DNA of 64,000 nucleotides from Erpobdella octoculata (Eukaryota; Annelida; Clitellata; Hirudinida; Erpobdellidae): NCBI GenBank assembly GCA_963978895.1, contig OZ022243.1, positions 2,750,864 to 2,814,863 of the forward strand, read 5' to 3'. Shown piece by piece: positions 1 to 11,950 of this stretch (position 1 is its first letter; each line of letters starts with the position of its first letter). The notes under the pieces were generated by a model. It saw only the letters and a program-made list of their open reading frames with translations, ran no database searches and was not told where the DNA came from. The position numbers and the translations under genes were made by a program.

Positions 1-17
1 AGAATAGAGAAAGAGAT

Positions 18-106
<89 letters not shown>
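1..106. repeat. (GA)n microsatellite
   Basis: An almost pure GA dinucleotide run begins at the window edge and ends near 106, so its true length is unknown. No gene is attached to it. Confidence 0.95.
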
Positions 107-111
<5 letters not shown>

Positions 112-1549
112 AAAAGAAAGAGGAACAAAAGAGCATCGTGTCCAAACACCGCCTTCTTTTTATTTGACCGACTGACGAATTCTGCCGCCAACCGGTCAAG
201 GTCAACGTCATCCAAGATGTTCTGATGGGCAATAATAATGGACACGACAAATTGCAGTTGCGTTCAGTCTTGACTGAGTCGTGCAATAGCGTAAGCATGC
301 TTTCAACCAACATGAGGTACTGAAGGAACACTCTTCCTCTCATGCATGATGACACTGCATGGACAAATGATCGTAAACCCAACAAACTGTTCAACTTGTG
401 GAAAAACAGTCAGTGCACATCTTTAAAACAATTTTTCCTTGTCTACAAATCCTAGGGCAGTTGTCGGAACAATTTCGTTTCATTGACACTAAAGTTTTAT
501 CAGATTAATTATTTTTCAGCTGTGAATTTGTAAGTTTTTCGGAACTATTATTGGGGGTACAATGCCTATACTGCCCACTAAACCAAATTATTGTATTGGG
601 GGAGATTAGTCTTCCCGTCTTCCCCGAAATAGCCGCCTCTGCGTATGAGTAGACGTTAGACGTGCGTGATAAAGAGATAAGAGGTTTGTACGTGTATAGA
701 TATTAATATCAAATTTTCGGCGTCACTGTAATCCAGAAATACAAAGCAAAAACATGCTGAACGCTTACAAATTAAAACATTTCCCAAGAAAAAAAAATAA
801 CTATTCCCCAGTCGATCAGGTGACCGAGTGAAACACGACGCCATATTGTGCGTCCCTAACTCTCATCTATTCCACGTCACGTGCCTGTGACGTCAGCTTG
901 GAAATAATTTTTGTAGCGCTTAATATCCAGCCAGCGTGCCGGAGTATAATTAGACTTACTAATAAATTACTTATTTACTCTTAGTTTGATTTACTCTTTT
1001 CGGCTATCTGCGCACAGCACATTTATAAGCATTGGTTTTTCATATTAGTTTCATTTCTATAAATGGCTTTGAACAGAAAGAGTATAATTTTTGTTTTCTA
1101 ATATTTTTAAAACATCGAAAACATTAATTTAGATTAACGTTCGGGCGAATTTCGTCACCAGCTTCGCCATCGCCGCCGTCACCAGCGCCGAAATCCGATA
1201 GGAAACCGTGCCTTAATGACTAAAATATTCTATGAAAGCGTTCATCGCAGGCGCGCGGCCGCCCTAACCCTTACCCACCCTATCCGCCATCCCCCGTAAA
1301 GGCGATTAGCTGGACATGAAATATGATTTCTGGGGTTGAACCGCGTATTTTAAAGGCTGCGTTAATATCTGAACAATGCCTGGATAGTGGAGTGAGCGGA
1401 CGTGGAGCCGAATTCGCACACGTTGAAACGCGGTTTAGGAATTAATTTGGAATTGAGCGGAGTTATGTGCAATGACGGAAGGAAGAATAGAGATATAGAT
1501 GGACTGGAAACTGGTAGATAAAAACGATAAAAATAGATAGGGAGAGAGT

Positions 1550-1630
<81 letters not shown>

Positions 1631-2700
1631 GAGATGCGCGCGCACACACAAGTAAGAGATTTGTTTGAAAAAGTAATTTTTAATAATTATCAAATAAATA
1701 ATTTATAACTCAAGCGTGTAACATAGTTGAGGATGAGTAATGAAGCTGAGCTGAAGTTACGCGATCAGCTTGCAACGAGAAGATCTTCCAGCCATACCTG
1801 AGATGGGGGGGGGGGGTTCAGGTGTCATCCTAATTTCGAAATGAAAAGACGTTTAAAGCCCTTAAGCCACGACGTCTGGTCGATATTGTCGTGTTTGAGC
1901 TTTAATTTCAATTTAGTAGTTTTCAGATCTGGAAAAGCTCTGACCTTCGAAAAAATATCATACACCATTTTTGGTAGTACTAATATTAGTAGTAGTAGTA
2001 GTAGTGGTGGTGATGGTGGTAGTTGTGGAGGTGGTGGTTGTGGCGGTGGTGGTGGTGGTGGTGGTGGTGGTGGTGGCGGTAGCGGTAGCAGTAGAAGTAG
2101 CAGTTGCAGTAGTAATAGTAGAAGCCGTAAAAACGGCAACTGTTGCGTGACAGATTGCAAATTATTCAAAGCCTTCATGAAAGACAGACGCGATTATTAT
2201 ACCGAAACTTTCTTAGGTCAATTCCAGCTGTCAGCAGCAAGATCCGCGTCCTACTGATCTTACCCCCATCTATTCATAGTTGTTCCCTTTCTGTTTGAGC
2301 CACAGCAACTCCTTTTCTCAGCTTGAAAAACGACAAGGATTCAGGCCTCATATATCAATTGGTCAAAAATCTCACTCATCATTGACGAGAAAGCCATTTT
2401 TGACGTTTACAGATCGGTTAACAGCACCAGAAATGTCTGGTTAGAAAGTTGTTTTTTTTATAAAATTAAATCGACAAGATTGAAAACCTGAAACTGGATA
2501 AAAATATTGAACTTCAATTGTCTTGAAGTGTTACTAAAACTGCATAATATAAATTGACACAGCCGTGCATGCAAGTCAGAGTCAAACCAGCTTCTCTTGG
2601 CATGGTTTGTCGTCAGTCTTTATTCAAATATTTTACAAAACATTCCAACGTGCTTTCCTATCAGAGCATGACTCCAAAAATAAATTATTTGAATTAAATT
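107..2700. other. Non-coding stretch with simple repeats
   Basis: No convincing exon is seen here. It holds a CpG-richer patch at about 1140-1300, an AG run at 1550-1620 followed by poly-G, and an AGT/GGT trinucleotide run at 1984-2110. Positions 878-895 carry a CACGTG palindrome and a full TGACGTCA palindrome only 4 bases apart. The open frames around 1.8-2.2 kb on both strands are produced by the GGT repeat and have no recognisable protein features. Confidence 0.6.
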
Positions 2701-2729
2701 AAATTCCCTCGCTAAATTCGAGTCAGACC

Positions 2730-2872
2730 CAAGCCTGGATAAAAGAGGAGGGACAGCTAAACAGATAAAATATGATCTACGACCAAAAGTACTTGTGTAA
2801 TACCTACATACATCTATTTTAGTCTTAAAACACCTGGCGTAAAGAACTATAAACTATTATAAAAAAAAAAGT
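2730..2872 (+). mobile_element. Short non-LTR retroposon copy (A-tailed)
   Basis: This stretch closely matches the copy at 26760-26921. Both contain CAAGCCTGGATAAA, then GGAGGGACAGCTAA, then CAGTCTTAAAACAC, then AACTATTAT followed by a poly-A tail. Two separate copies with the same ending show an interspersed family. The CCTGGATAAA...GGAGGG block resembles the 3' tails of RTE-type LINEs and the SINEs that borrow them; that resemblance is from memory. A possible degraded target duplication is ATTATTTGAATTA near 2684 against GTTATTTGATTA after the A-tail. Confidence 0.7.
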
Positions 2873-2879
2873 TATTTGA

Positions 2880-3410
2880 TTAGCTGGAAACTAGGAAGGG
2901 GGAGAGAGAAGTGACGGAGATATACCATAGCCTATGAGGATCATCCGATGCTGGTTAAATTGCTAGCTACAGGGGAGGTCGATTTGCCGGTCCTTGTCCA
3001 ACTTATTGCACTTCATTAGTTGGCGGGCTGGAGTGAGTCGTGCCATGTGCCCACGAAAGCCTTGTGCTTTCGGTGGCCTCTCTGCCTCAAAGCCAACATA
3101 AACACGTCACCAAACACTCAAACATACATACCGTCTAAATTGTCTAATTGACAGATACAGACGTTAATCAAACCACACACATACCTGGAAACTATTCGTT
3201 TACAACCACGCATATTATAATTTTGCAAAACGTATTATTGCAAACTTTGCCCTGCGAGAAACAAATCATAAATTGTATTCAGTGTATCAGTACCACACCT
3301 CATGTGGATCTTCACCGCCCCCTTTTTTTGCAGCACCACCTGACCTAGAGCGCCAAGTACCTAACCGTGGGAGAACGTCGCGGGATACGCGTGGATTGAT
3401 GCGCTGATGC
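2880..3410. other. Intergenic stretch upstream of the secreted-protein gene
   Basis: No exon is seen. A block at about 2950-2970 (GGTTAAATTGCTAGCT) resembles GTTAAATTGCTCGCT near 9909, suggesting fragments of one more repeat family. The rest is unremarkable. Confidence 0.4.
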
Positions 3411-3415
3411 CGACG

Positions 3416-3424
3416 TATAAAAAG
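3416..3424 (+). promoter_or_regulatory. Probable TATA box
   Basis: TATAAAAAG lies 88 bases upstream of the ATG at 3512. A start of transcription about 30 bases downstream would give a 5' UTR of roughly 65 bases. A longer AT-rich run at 3476-3503 also looks like a TATA box, but it lies too close to the ATG to serve it. The assignment is inferred from position and motif only. Confidence 0.4.
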
Positions 3425-3511
3425 CACAAGCGAATCCCGAATCGAATAGACGACATCGAGACGGTAACGGCTCGAATATAAATATATAAATATATATATA
3501 TAAAGGAAGAA

Positions 3512-6500
3512 ATGATATCTAGGAGTCGACTCGTTTTCGTTCTCCGATTCGCTTTTACTTTGGCCTGCGTGTCCTCCTTTCCAACGAGCATCGACGACGG
3601 CCAGAAGTCATCCTCTTCCGCTTCAGTCGACCTGGAGCAAAAGTATCCCGCTGGTTATGCCGATGATGGAGAAGTCAGGGATGACAGGTTCCCGTCGTGG
3701 AGGCCGGAAAGCGGAGAAAGAACAGGTGAACTAAATAAAGGTACTTATCGTTGATTTTAATAAAAATATTTATTTTACTTTACCAAAGAAAATATTTTTT
3801 TTTAATATTTTTATTTATTTTTCGGAGAAAATTGTACAGCTCTTTTATTACCTCTACTAATAATTTGCCTATTAGCAAAAACTTCGCCTAGCCTAATGCG
3901 AGCCAGTCTGAACCCGTTCAGGCTTGGATCAGAGACAGGAAATAGTTTTGGTAGTTTCTATGTACGACTGCAGGGACCATCCAGGGGGTAGGAGATGTAT
4001 CCCCCACTAAATTATCAATAATTTTTTAGAGTAGAATATCCGGGGTTTTTTTTTGGAAAATGACCTTAGTTGAAAGTAAAATGTTTGGAAATTTTTGGAA
4101 AAATAACTACGACCGCCCTTATGATCGTCAGATTTTCAGGAGAAAAAAGTGTGAAAGCTTTTGAAAAATTTTAGAAGTGACATGCCTGCACCCCCCGTCA
4201 CCAGGATTTTTTGGATCTGCCACTGACCCACTGTAGAAACCTATAAACATATTTGAAAGAAAATCTTATATGAGCTCAAATGAGTTTTAATTGATATTAA
4301 TTGTTTATTTGTCTACATGCATACACAACAAGGCAGCTGCTGAGAACTGCATAGACATGAACATGACGGGTAGCGATACCAATATTTTTATTTCCGAGAC
4401 CGATGCCACATTATGCTACAAATAATCGCTATTAATTACAACGATAAATCAAATATGCTAAATGTGAATTTCGTCGGTGCCGTAAATGTATATACAGTTG
4501 TAGAAGAAAGCATAACATTTTTTTCTTTGTATTCATTTTTTATTATTAATTCAAAATAAAACTGTTTATAGACATGCTAGTAAGTGAATGTTTACAAAAA
4601 TGCAACGTTGTTAAAAAACTACACTTCAAATTTATAAATGAATATGATTTTTTTTAAATCATTTTTTCAGATCTGTCCCCACCAGTGCACAGTTTCTTCA
4701 ACTTTTGGAAGACACATTACTACAATCCCATTGGTTAGAAAACATTTAATAACGTTGTAAACATGATACATGATTTGATTTGTTTCCTCAACTAGGTGGT
4801 TACCGGACGGCAAGTTGTAATCATTTTTTAATCATATTCCAATTCGATAATTTTATTCCAGATTATATGCATACAGCATAATATAAAGGTGTATGTATAC
4901 GCACAAATCCTTTTTTTCTCAAACATTTCTCTGTTGTGTTGTTTTCATTGTATTATATAGAGCAGATTTTTTGGCAGTACCTATAATTAGCAAAAAACGT
5001 TTTTTTTTGTTCACTTTTCTATAGCTAGTAATAGCAGTTTTTTGGCAGTACCTATTAGCGAAAACATTTCTTTTTGGTCACTTTTCTATAGCTAGTAATA
5101 GCAGTTTTTTGGCAGTACCTATTAGCGAAAACATTTCTTTTTGGTCACTTTTCTATAGCTAGTAATAGCAGTTTTTTGGCAGTACCTATTAGCGAAAACA
5201 TTTCTTTTTGGTCACTTTTCTATAGCTAGTAATATCATTTTTGTTTCCTTGTTTAACTGGAAAAAAAAAGTTATAGAAAAACTTGAATAAAATTGTAACC
5301 TATTTAATTTATTAAATGATATAAATTTTACCAAATTTATTTAAATTAAAAATACTCAGAATCGATCTAAATTTATGTTTATTTCTTACAATCACATAAA
5401 TCCAATTAGTTAATCATTACTACTTCCTCTAATAAATTACCAAAAAAGAAATAAGATATAAAAAACCCCAATTTAGATTAGTTATAATGCGAACTGCAAG
5501 CAATAAACATTGTAACAAAGGCGTTCCGGTAATTACCAACCACTGAATACATCGAACCCATACCCTCCATCCGTATTGCCTTTCTTCACCTAGAAACTAT
5601 CTTGAGACGTAAATTATTTCGGCCATGTTGAGTGCACTGAACCTGCAAGCGACCTTGAACATTTGTGATAGAAAAGAGATTGACGGTTCCAAAGACTATA
5701 AGCGCCAACGCCGGTGAAGCGCAATCCATCCATCATTTCGTTTTGTTTTGAAATGTTATGTCACCAATGCTGATGCTGGCTGTGATGATGATCTTCGAGA
5801 TTTTCCGTAATACAATAAAAAATCACTGAAATAAAAATAAAGAGAAATAAACAAAAATATAAGTTTTATAAACATAAATAATACAAGTATTGACCCGGAT
5901 GTTTGAGAAAGAACCGGTGGATTGAGCGTTTGAGAGGAGGTAACAAAGTTATGACCAATTTAAAGGCGATCAGGGTCGTGTAGAAAGCGGGTTGGTTTTA
6001 TTTGATTAATCACTCGGTTGAAACAAAATTATTATCTGAAGGTTTTATAAAACATTAACACGATATAATAATATAAACATCATGACAAACATATCACAAT
6101 AACTTTGTTAACATCTTATTAAACCATTTTATACAATATTCGTTTTTTCATTAATTCAGCTAAATACTAATTCTTTTTAGTATTAATTGTGTGACTCATT
6201 GATTAAGTATCTCTCAACTATCATTATCATAACTTCTACGTTTTTAAAGCTCTCGTTCGTCACCCGATTGTTCAAAAAGCCAAGCGTATGCAAGGAACTG
6301 GAGAGGACTTGGAGAGACTTATGGAGCAAGTAAGTCACTGGAGATGATGTATGGATGAACGAGTTGATGGGTGGACGGATAAGTCAACTGGTGGATCAAC
6401 GAATCCGTGGGTGGGTGGACGTATAAGCTGATGGGTGGGTGGATAATCTGGTGGGTGGGTGGATAATCTGGTGGGTGGATGGATAAATTGATGGGTGGAC

Positions 6501-7102
6501 TGATAAGCATCAGATCGGTGGACGGATGAAATGATGGGTTGATTTGGTAATGGATGAGTTGGTGCCGAGCGATGGTTAGATGCGATCATAAGCTGGTAGT
6601 GTGGATTAATGGATAAAATGATAGTTTCGCGTCAAACTAGCAGATTGATGGATAGGTGGAAAAGAAAAAAAGTGAATCGATTAATGCATGTTGGGTTGGA
6701 CATGGTGTAGCTACTAGTAACCAGTTGTTTAAATTCTCGAATAACAGCTGAAGTAATGGTAATGAATGATCAAATCCAACATATTTGCAGAAGGCTTTTA
6801 TGACAAATCTGTTGGCAATAAAACAAAATTTGTAGCTGCTAACTGCTTGCAAAAGAATATTTAATTTAATTGGCTATTTATTTACTTCATCAATCATTCC
6901 ATCCAGCGTCACAGTCAATTCAATATTCATGAGTTCATTTTGATGGATTGAATGATTTAATTGTCATACAAGTCAATCCATCAATCCATATTTATCTTCA
7001 ATCTCCATGCAGGTTTCCAGGGACAACCCGGATATGCAGTGGCGCAAGGGACGGAACTGGTTCGTTCATCGGCCAGTCCCAACGTTCATTGGGAAGAAAT
7101 GA
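3512..7102 (+). CDS. Small secreted protein, candidate peptide prohormone (four exons)
   Basis: Predicted coding exons are 3512-3740, 4671-4733, 6250-6329 and 7013-7102, each with GT/AG borders. Phases are consistent (1, 1, 0) and give 153 residues. The N-terminus is a signal peptide: after MISRSR comes a hydrophobic stretch ending about residue 22 (ACVSSF). The middle is Ser/Asp/Glu-rich and low in complexity. The second exon reads LSPPVHSFFNFWKTHYYNPI. The last exon ends NWFVHRPVPTFIGKK followed by a stop. A terminal Gly-Lys-Lys is the classic signal for dibasic trimming and C-terminal amidation, and an RKGR lies just before NWF. This suggests a secreted precursor that could release an amidated C-terminal peptide ending PTFI. 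I recognise no known family and assign no name. A TATA box lies 88 bases upstream. Intron 2 contains a 67-bp tandem repeat. An alternative donor at 3725 would shift the frame. The gene model is less certain than those of muscleblind and BABAM2. Confidence 0.5.
3741..4670. other. Intron 1 of the secreted-protein gene
   Basis: This AT-rich intron of 930 bases lies between the donor AAAG|GTACTT and the acceptor TTTTTTCAG. No repeat or gene of note is visible inside it. Confidence 0.45.
4965..5232. repeat. 67-bp tandem repeat, about four copies
   Basis: The unit runs AGCAGTTTTTTGGCAGTACC...GGTCACTTTTCTATAGCTAGTAAT. The last three copies are nearly identical and the first is diverged. The array lies in intron 2 of the secreted-protein gene. 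Each copy contains CTATAGCTAG, a short palindrome. Confidence 0.9.
5233..6249. other. Rest of intron 2 of the secreted-protein gene
   Basis: This is AT-rich intronic sequence with no recognisable exon or mobile element. It ends at the acceptor TTTTTAAAG before 6250. Confidence 0.4.
6340..6560. repeat. GATGGGTGGA-type minisatellite
   Basis: Degenerate units of GATGGGTGG(G)TGGATAA type are repeated in intron 3 of the secreted-protein gene. They generate long Pro/His-rich open frames on the minus strand (HPPTHQ-type), which are repeat artefacts. Confidence 0.8.
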
Positions 7103-7635
7103 TGACATCGGATTGAACAGACGTCGTTGACTGCGATAATTATTGTTCTCTTTAAAAAAAAAATAATAAATAATTTTTTAAACCGAAACTTCTTGAAACC
7201 CAGTGATTCACTTTTAAAATTTGTTGTATCCTAAATCTTGGTGTCATCAGCGTCCATACTGTCCTATCATTGTAAACAACGTATATTGACGGGAGCTACC
7301 GGCTAACGAGGCAGCGATTTTGTTGCACTGGCGCAATCAAATACAATCTTCAAACATTGTTTTTGCTTTCCGAATGACAAAAACTGGAAAAAAACTACTT
7401 GATTTTATGATCAAAAAACGTTTTCTAATCGCTCACGCTACGCCATCAGGATTTGCACTTGATCATTGAATTGTCGCGTTTATTAAAACTAGGTACGTTT
7501 CGTCGCTAAGCTATTATTTAAGATAATTGAAGTTCTTTTAAGTCATGATTTTCTTCTTTCTTTCTAGAACTGGTAATATTGACTAACATTCATCATGTTG
7601 CACTCAGCTTTAAAATTACTAAGTCGCCGTAGTGA

Positions 7636-7806
7636 GTGCCGGTGGTGTTGCGGTGAAGCGTTCGTCTGTTTGCCTAAGGGACGGCGGTTCAAATCTAATC
7701 GGCGTCACCAGCTTCCGTGGGGGTGTGAGGAGGGAGGCACCATAAGCGATTGCCTCTAATTGTGGTAGTGGTTCCTATACAGGCTTCAGTCTTCTGAACT
7801 ACTCTA
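7636..7806 (+). mobile_element. tRNA-derived SINE
   Basis: The head looks like a tRNA. GCCGGTGGTGTTGCGG can serve as an A box, and GGTTCAAATCT at 7686-7696 is a good B box. GCCGGT near 7638 can pair with ATCGGC near 7698, like an acceptor stem, and CACCA follows. A roughly 100-base non-tRNA body continues to an A-rich end (CTAAAATAAAA). No good anticodon arm is visible, so a functional tRNA gene is unlikely. It lies between the secreted-protein gene and the Ly6 gene. Confidence 0.65.
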
Positions 7807-7998
7807 AAATAAAAACGTGTTAAATAAGTTTAATTTAATAATTACGTGTAAATCAAATACGATATCTATTTACCAGAAATAAGCTATTTTTTTGGAGAAC
7901 ATAGTTTTGTTTTAAAATAATTTAAAATGTCCGAAATTACAGAACCGTTCTTATATGGTCAATAACCAATAAAACAATCCCACACTGATGCACATAGC

Positions 7999-10900
7999 AT
8001 GAGGAGTCTCGTGGTGATACCCATTCTGACCTCATCGCTGCTAGCCGCCATCTTGATACTCACGAGAGGTAGCCTCAACGAAGCCATGCGGTGCTACGAG
8101 TGCGGGTCAAGGTCATCGAACCACTGCACCAGGCCTTTTGACTATTCTTCCACGGCCACCAAAGAGTGCAAACAGGGTGTTTCAATGTGCTATTCATCTT
8201 TCGAGCGTTAGGATTAATGTCTTGCAGTTTATTATCTTTTCTTTTTTTTAATTATTATAGTACTTATTATACGCTGAAAAATCTATAGTTGTATGAAATT
8301 GTTTAAAAACAACTAATGCGCTTCGTGCAGTTTTTTTCCGGCGGACGAACACATCGCCACTATATGCCGCTATATATATAGTTTCAAGACGGTCTAAGTT
8401 TAATAAATATATTTCTTATCCTTCAATGTTTCAACACAGTAAAGAAAAAGGGGCAGCCAGATAATATGGCGACTACGGCGGTGACTACAAATGGGCTGGC
8501 AGTACTAACTCACCGAGTTCGGCGAGGGTCCATTATTATTGACCCGACCATGACCGTGAAACGGTGACAAAAAATCAAAGCGTTTTCAAATGAGTTTTGT
8601 GGGCTCGAGATTAGATATTTAAGCTTGCACGAAAAATGTTTACTTTGATTTGAAGAAAAAAAACTAAACACAACAACATCCAGATAGTTATGTAAAAATC
8701 GTTTGCGCAATGCAGCCTCTCGTGTTTGTAAAAAAAATAATAGGTTTCTGATTTTTTTTAGAAGAATTTGTTTGCATTCCATCGTTAGAGATTTCTCTCT
8801 GGAGTTGGAAAAATATCTCGACGCATAATACGCCATTAAAAACACACCTACATCCGGTTCCGGTTTGATGGTCAGCAAATCCGTTAAGCGAGTAAATCGG
8901 AAACTAACGAACATAAAAACCATTTTCCATGAAGAATGTAAAATGTAATAATATCGGCCGTAGTTATTATTAAGTATATTATTGTTATTAATAACATTTG
9001 CTGTTTGCAACGTGAGATTCTGGACAAATAATTTCAATTCTCCGAAAAACCGACCAGTAAAAACTCTTTTAAGAAATAAAAGTGAAATTTTTTACTTTTA
9101 TTTTAAGAGGCTTTCAAGCAAGCTAATCAGTCTATGTCTCTATGCTACTGCGTCACAATACTATCTACTTTATGATCAATCAATCACTAAATCAATCAGA
9201 AAATGTCTATAATGTCTTTTACTGAATCCCAAAAGTGGCCTGCTGCGATGGAAAGATATAGATGTGCTTTCTTTTAGAGCAACTGTACCTTGCCAACTCT
9301 GATCCAGGATCCAGCCCATCTATTTCTAGAACAACATGTGCTGCTCCCACTCTTAACACTGGAGCAAAAAGGAATGAAAAAAATCTATTCTACTAGGGAA
9401 TTGCAACAGGAACAACTATTAAGTCAAACTATTTATAGATCTCTTATAGTCATGCAATTGAAAGTAAAATGTACCTAGTGCTTATAGTCATGCAATTGAA
9501 AGTAAAATGTACCTAGTGCTTATAGACTTGTATATGTATAAATGTATACCTACAGCTGTCAAACCTCTCAGACCTGACACTTGTTATATTTTCAAAACTG
9601 CTTTGTTCCGGTTTACTAGTTTATATTATACTGATTAAAATATATTATGGTTGCTAACAATCGTTCTGAATTTAAAACACTAACTTTCCTAATCCATACA
9701 CATTGCCTCCTGTATACATATGTATATAGATTTATGTATTCTTTATTAAACAACACGGTGTATTTAGCAGAAACCAATTTATTAAAACTTTTTTCAAGCT
9801 TTCTTTATACATTTATATATGTCTATAAATGCGCAAGAATTTGAATGGTTATTTATAGCCATCACGTGATATCTGTGGTCACCTGTTGAGTTAGCAGCTG
9901 GATGCGTTGTTAAATTGCTCGCTCTAGTGAATCCCGGGGTTAGCCCCAGTAAGTAGCTCCTGCTCAAAGTAGGAGTCAATTGATAGAGTTAAGCGTTACG
10001 ATGTCGTGAGCCTGGAGTTAGCTCGTGTAAAATGAATCCGGTAAAAAACAACGAGCCATCTTTGTTGACTCAATTTCTTCTAAATGGATGTGGTGGACAA
10101 CGTATGATAGTTCAGGCAGTTCTGACCATAAACTTTGAGGTTTAATTATAAATTGATGAACAAATTGTTGAATTATTATGTTGTTAGGTATTGTCAGCTG
10201 ATCAGACAGAGGTCTTTGACCCAACGCCAACGATCCTTGCGTTTTCCCCAGTTTGTTGTCATTAAAAGAGGTTGTCCAGTTTTACTCAATTGCAAATCAA
10301 GGCTGAGGGCTTTCCACTCACATATTTGGAACGCAGTTCAATCTAGTAATTTCTTAGATAAATTTCCTACCTGACACTCCTTACAAATTTCTGGATTTCA
10401 CGTTATATTTATCTGGAATCGTATTAAAAGTTCTGCCTGCTAGTAATTTATTTTTTTTGTTAACAACGAGTTCAGAAAAGAGGCAAATAACATTTGTATC
10501 TGTATTAATTTAATTTTATCTCAAGAGACTTAAAATTAATACGAATGCGGACACTTCAAGAACAGCCCTAGAGGCTACTATGTGAATACACACTTTACTC
10601 TTGCTCAATTTGCTAACAGGGAAAGATCAGTTGTCGTCATTTAAAGCAGATTAATATAGTTACGTTTATATATACAACACACTTTTAATTGAAATATTTT
10701 TTTAAATTTAAATAATCAAAAATCTTCTGGCTAAAGTTCTTCGTCAAATTTGGACGAATAGACTTGAATTGTGCTATAAGTACTTATTGTTAAACATCTA
10801 AATTAATTTTTATTAAACGAATACAGATGGAGTCTATCATGAAACTCGTGGATGCTCCCAGTTCGTGGCGAACTCAGGTTGCATGCTGGTGTTTTCTCCA

Positions 10901-11026
10901 ATGAGGCATGGCATTGTCTGTAACTGTCACGGGAGAGACCTTTGTAACTACGCCGTTGACTTTAAAAATAAGAGAAATAATTACGAACTTAACTTCTTAG
11001 TTATCGTTTCTATTTTTTTGCCATGA
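7999..11026 (+). CDS. Ly6/uPAR three-finger protein, probably GPI-anchored (two coding exons)
   Basis: Coding exons are 7999-8206 and 10827-11026, joined in phase 1 (donor GAGC|GTTAGG, acceptor AATACAG). They give 135 residues. Residues 1-30 form a signal peptide (SLVVIPILTSSLLAAILILT). The mature part starts MRCYECGS and has ten cysteines in the Ly6/uPAR order: CYEC, NHC, KEC, SMCYSS, then RGC, SGC, VCNC and finally DLCN. The CYxC start and CxC...CN end are diagnostic for the family. The C-terminus ends in a short hydrophobic tail (FLVIVSIFLP), consistent with a GPI-anchor signal, although it is short for one. Invertebrate members include Drosophila Sleepless, Boudin and Crooked, which act at the cell surface in channel regulation or septate-junction assembly. 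The sequence does not say which role applies here. The 2.6-kb intron has a tandem duplication and no other exon that I can defend. Confidence 0.75.
8207..10826. other. Intron of the Ly6 gene
   Basis: This is AT-rich sequence. A minus-strand open frame of 175 codons spans 8510-9037, but it has no family feature that I recognise. An SINE-like scrap lies near 9890-9960 (GTTAAATTGCTCGCT...CCCGGGGTTAGCCCC). A 38-bp duplication is listed separately. Confidence 0.5.
9443..9518. repeat. 38-bp perfect direct duplication
   Basis: CTTATAGTCATGCAATTGAA... occurs twice head-to-tail (9443-9480 and 9481-9518) without a mismatch, and a third copy begins and fades after CTTATAGA. The identity suggests a recent slippage or duplication event. 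Confidence 0.95.
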
Positions 11027-11874
11027 TTTTGGAAATTGAAACTTCATTGCGATCTTGCGATATACATGTACATAGGATAGGTCTATATATTTTAGGAGTT
11101 GCTCGAGCTTCAATTGGAAGGTGTAGGCGGTTAAGTTTTTTTTTTAAATGCTTAAATAATTAATTTAATTTACACTATTTCGTATTAATTTTTTTAAATG
11201 TAGAGCTACTTCGTTCAGTGTTATGGTCTCTTGAAAACAGCACCACCCTGGTTAAAAATGAATATTATTTTTAACTCTGTGGAGTTTTTTTTTATTTAAA
11301 AATGACAGAGGGAAATTCTTCATTAAATTTTAATTAATTCTCATCTAGAAGTTACGTCGTTTTATTTGGATTTCAATACGTCTGGTTTTAAGTCTGTTCC
11401 TCAGAGATTAGAAGCGTAGAACGTCTTCAGACAAAAGTTGTTAGTGAGAAGTAGACTCAAAGTCCGTGAACGTTTGGTAGATGATTTGGGAAGAATCGGC
11501 CGCTCACCCAACTCGAGTTTCGGAGTCACTGTGAGTAAAGGACATTTAAGACACGCCTGATAAACATATTTTCTTTTAATTTTCGCTCCACTCACTTGGC
11601 TCCACTTGAGAGTCTACCTACCATCCCATCGGCCATCCAATGATAACCGTTATGTATCCTATCTGTATAGCTCCAAATTCCATCAACAATAGTGGTGTTT
11701 GTACTGTCGAGGTTTAAGAGATGGTCACAAATGCATTAATATTTTTTAACGTATGGAAAACGTTTTGGGCTTCTAAGCAGCCTTATTATACTAACTAGCT
11801 TTTTTTTAAGAATAGATTTTTTGCTGTATTTTTGAAAACATTTGGAAACATAAAACTTTATTTTTGCTACCACA
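11027..11874 (+). other. Upstream region of muscleblind with a possible non-coding first exon
   Basis: TCACT|GTGAGTAAAG at 11526-11540 is a strong splice donor in otherwise non-coding sequence. TTTTTGCTACCACAG ending at 11874 is a good acceptor 76 bases before the muscleblind ATG. A 5' UTR exon ending at 11530 and joined to 11875 is therefore plausible. This is an inference from splice signals only. Confidence 0.35.
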
Positions 11875-11950
11875 GCATAGTAGCAACAGCAGACGCAGTG
11901 TTTTCTAAGATCACTAACGACAACCTCGAGCTTACAGTAAAAAGGAAATA

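Noticed and set aside
7636..7700. Functional tRNA gene
   Set aside because: A and B boxes exist, but the anticodon arm does not fold convincingly and a SINE body with A-rich tail follows.
8510..9037. 175-codon minus-strand open frame
   Set aside because: No recognisable domain, and it lies in the Ly6 intron with AT-rich codon use. It could be an old transposon fragment, but I cannot support it.
9794..10374. Overlapping frames on both strands at 9.8-10.4 kb as a retroelement gene
   Set aside because: No reverse transcriptase, integrase or gag motif could be seen.
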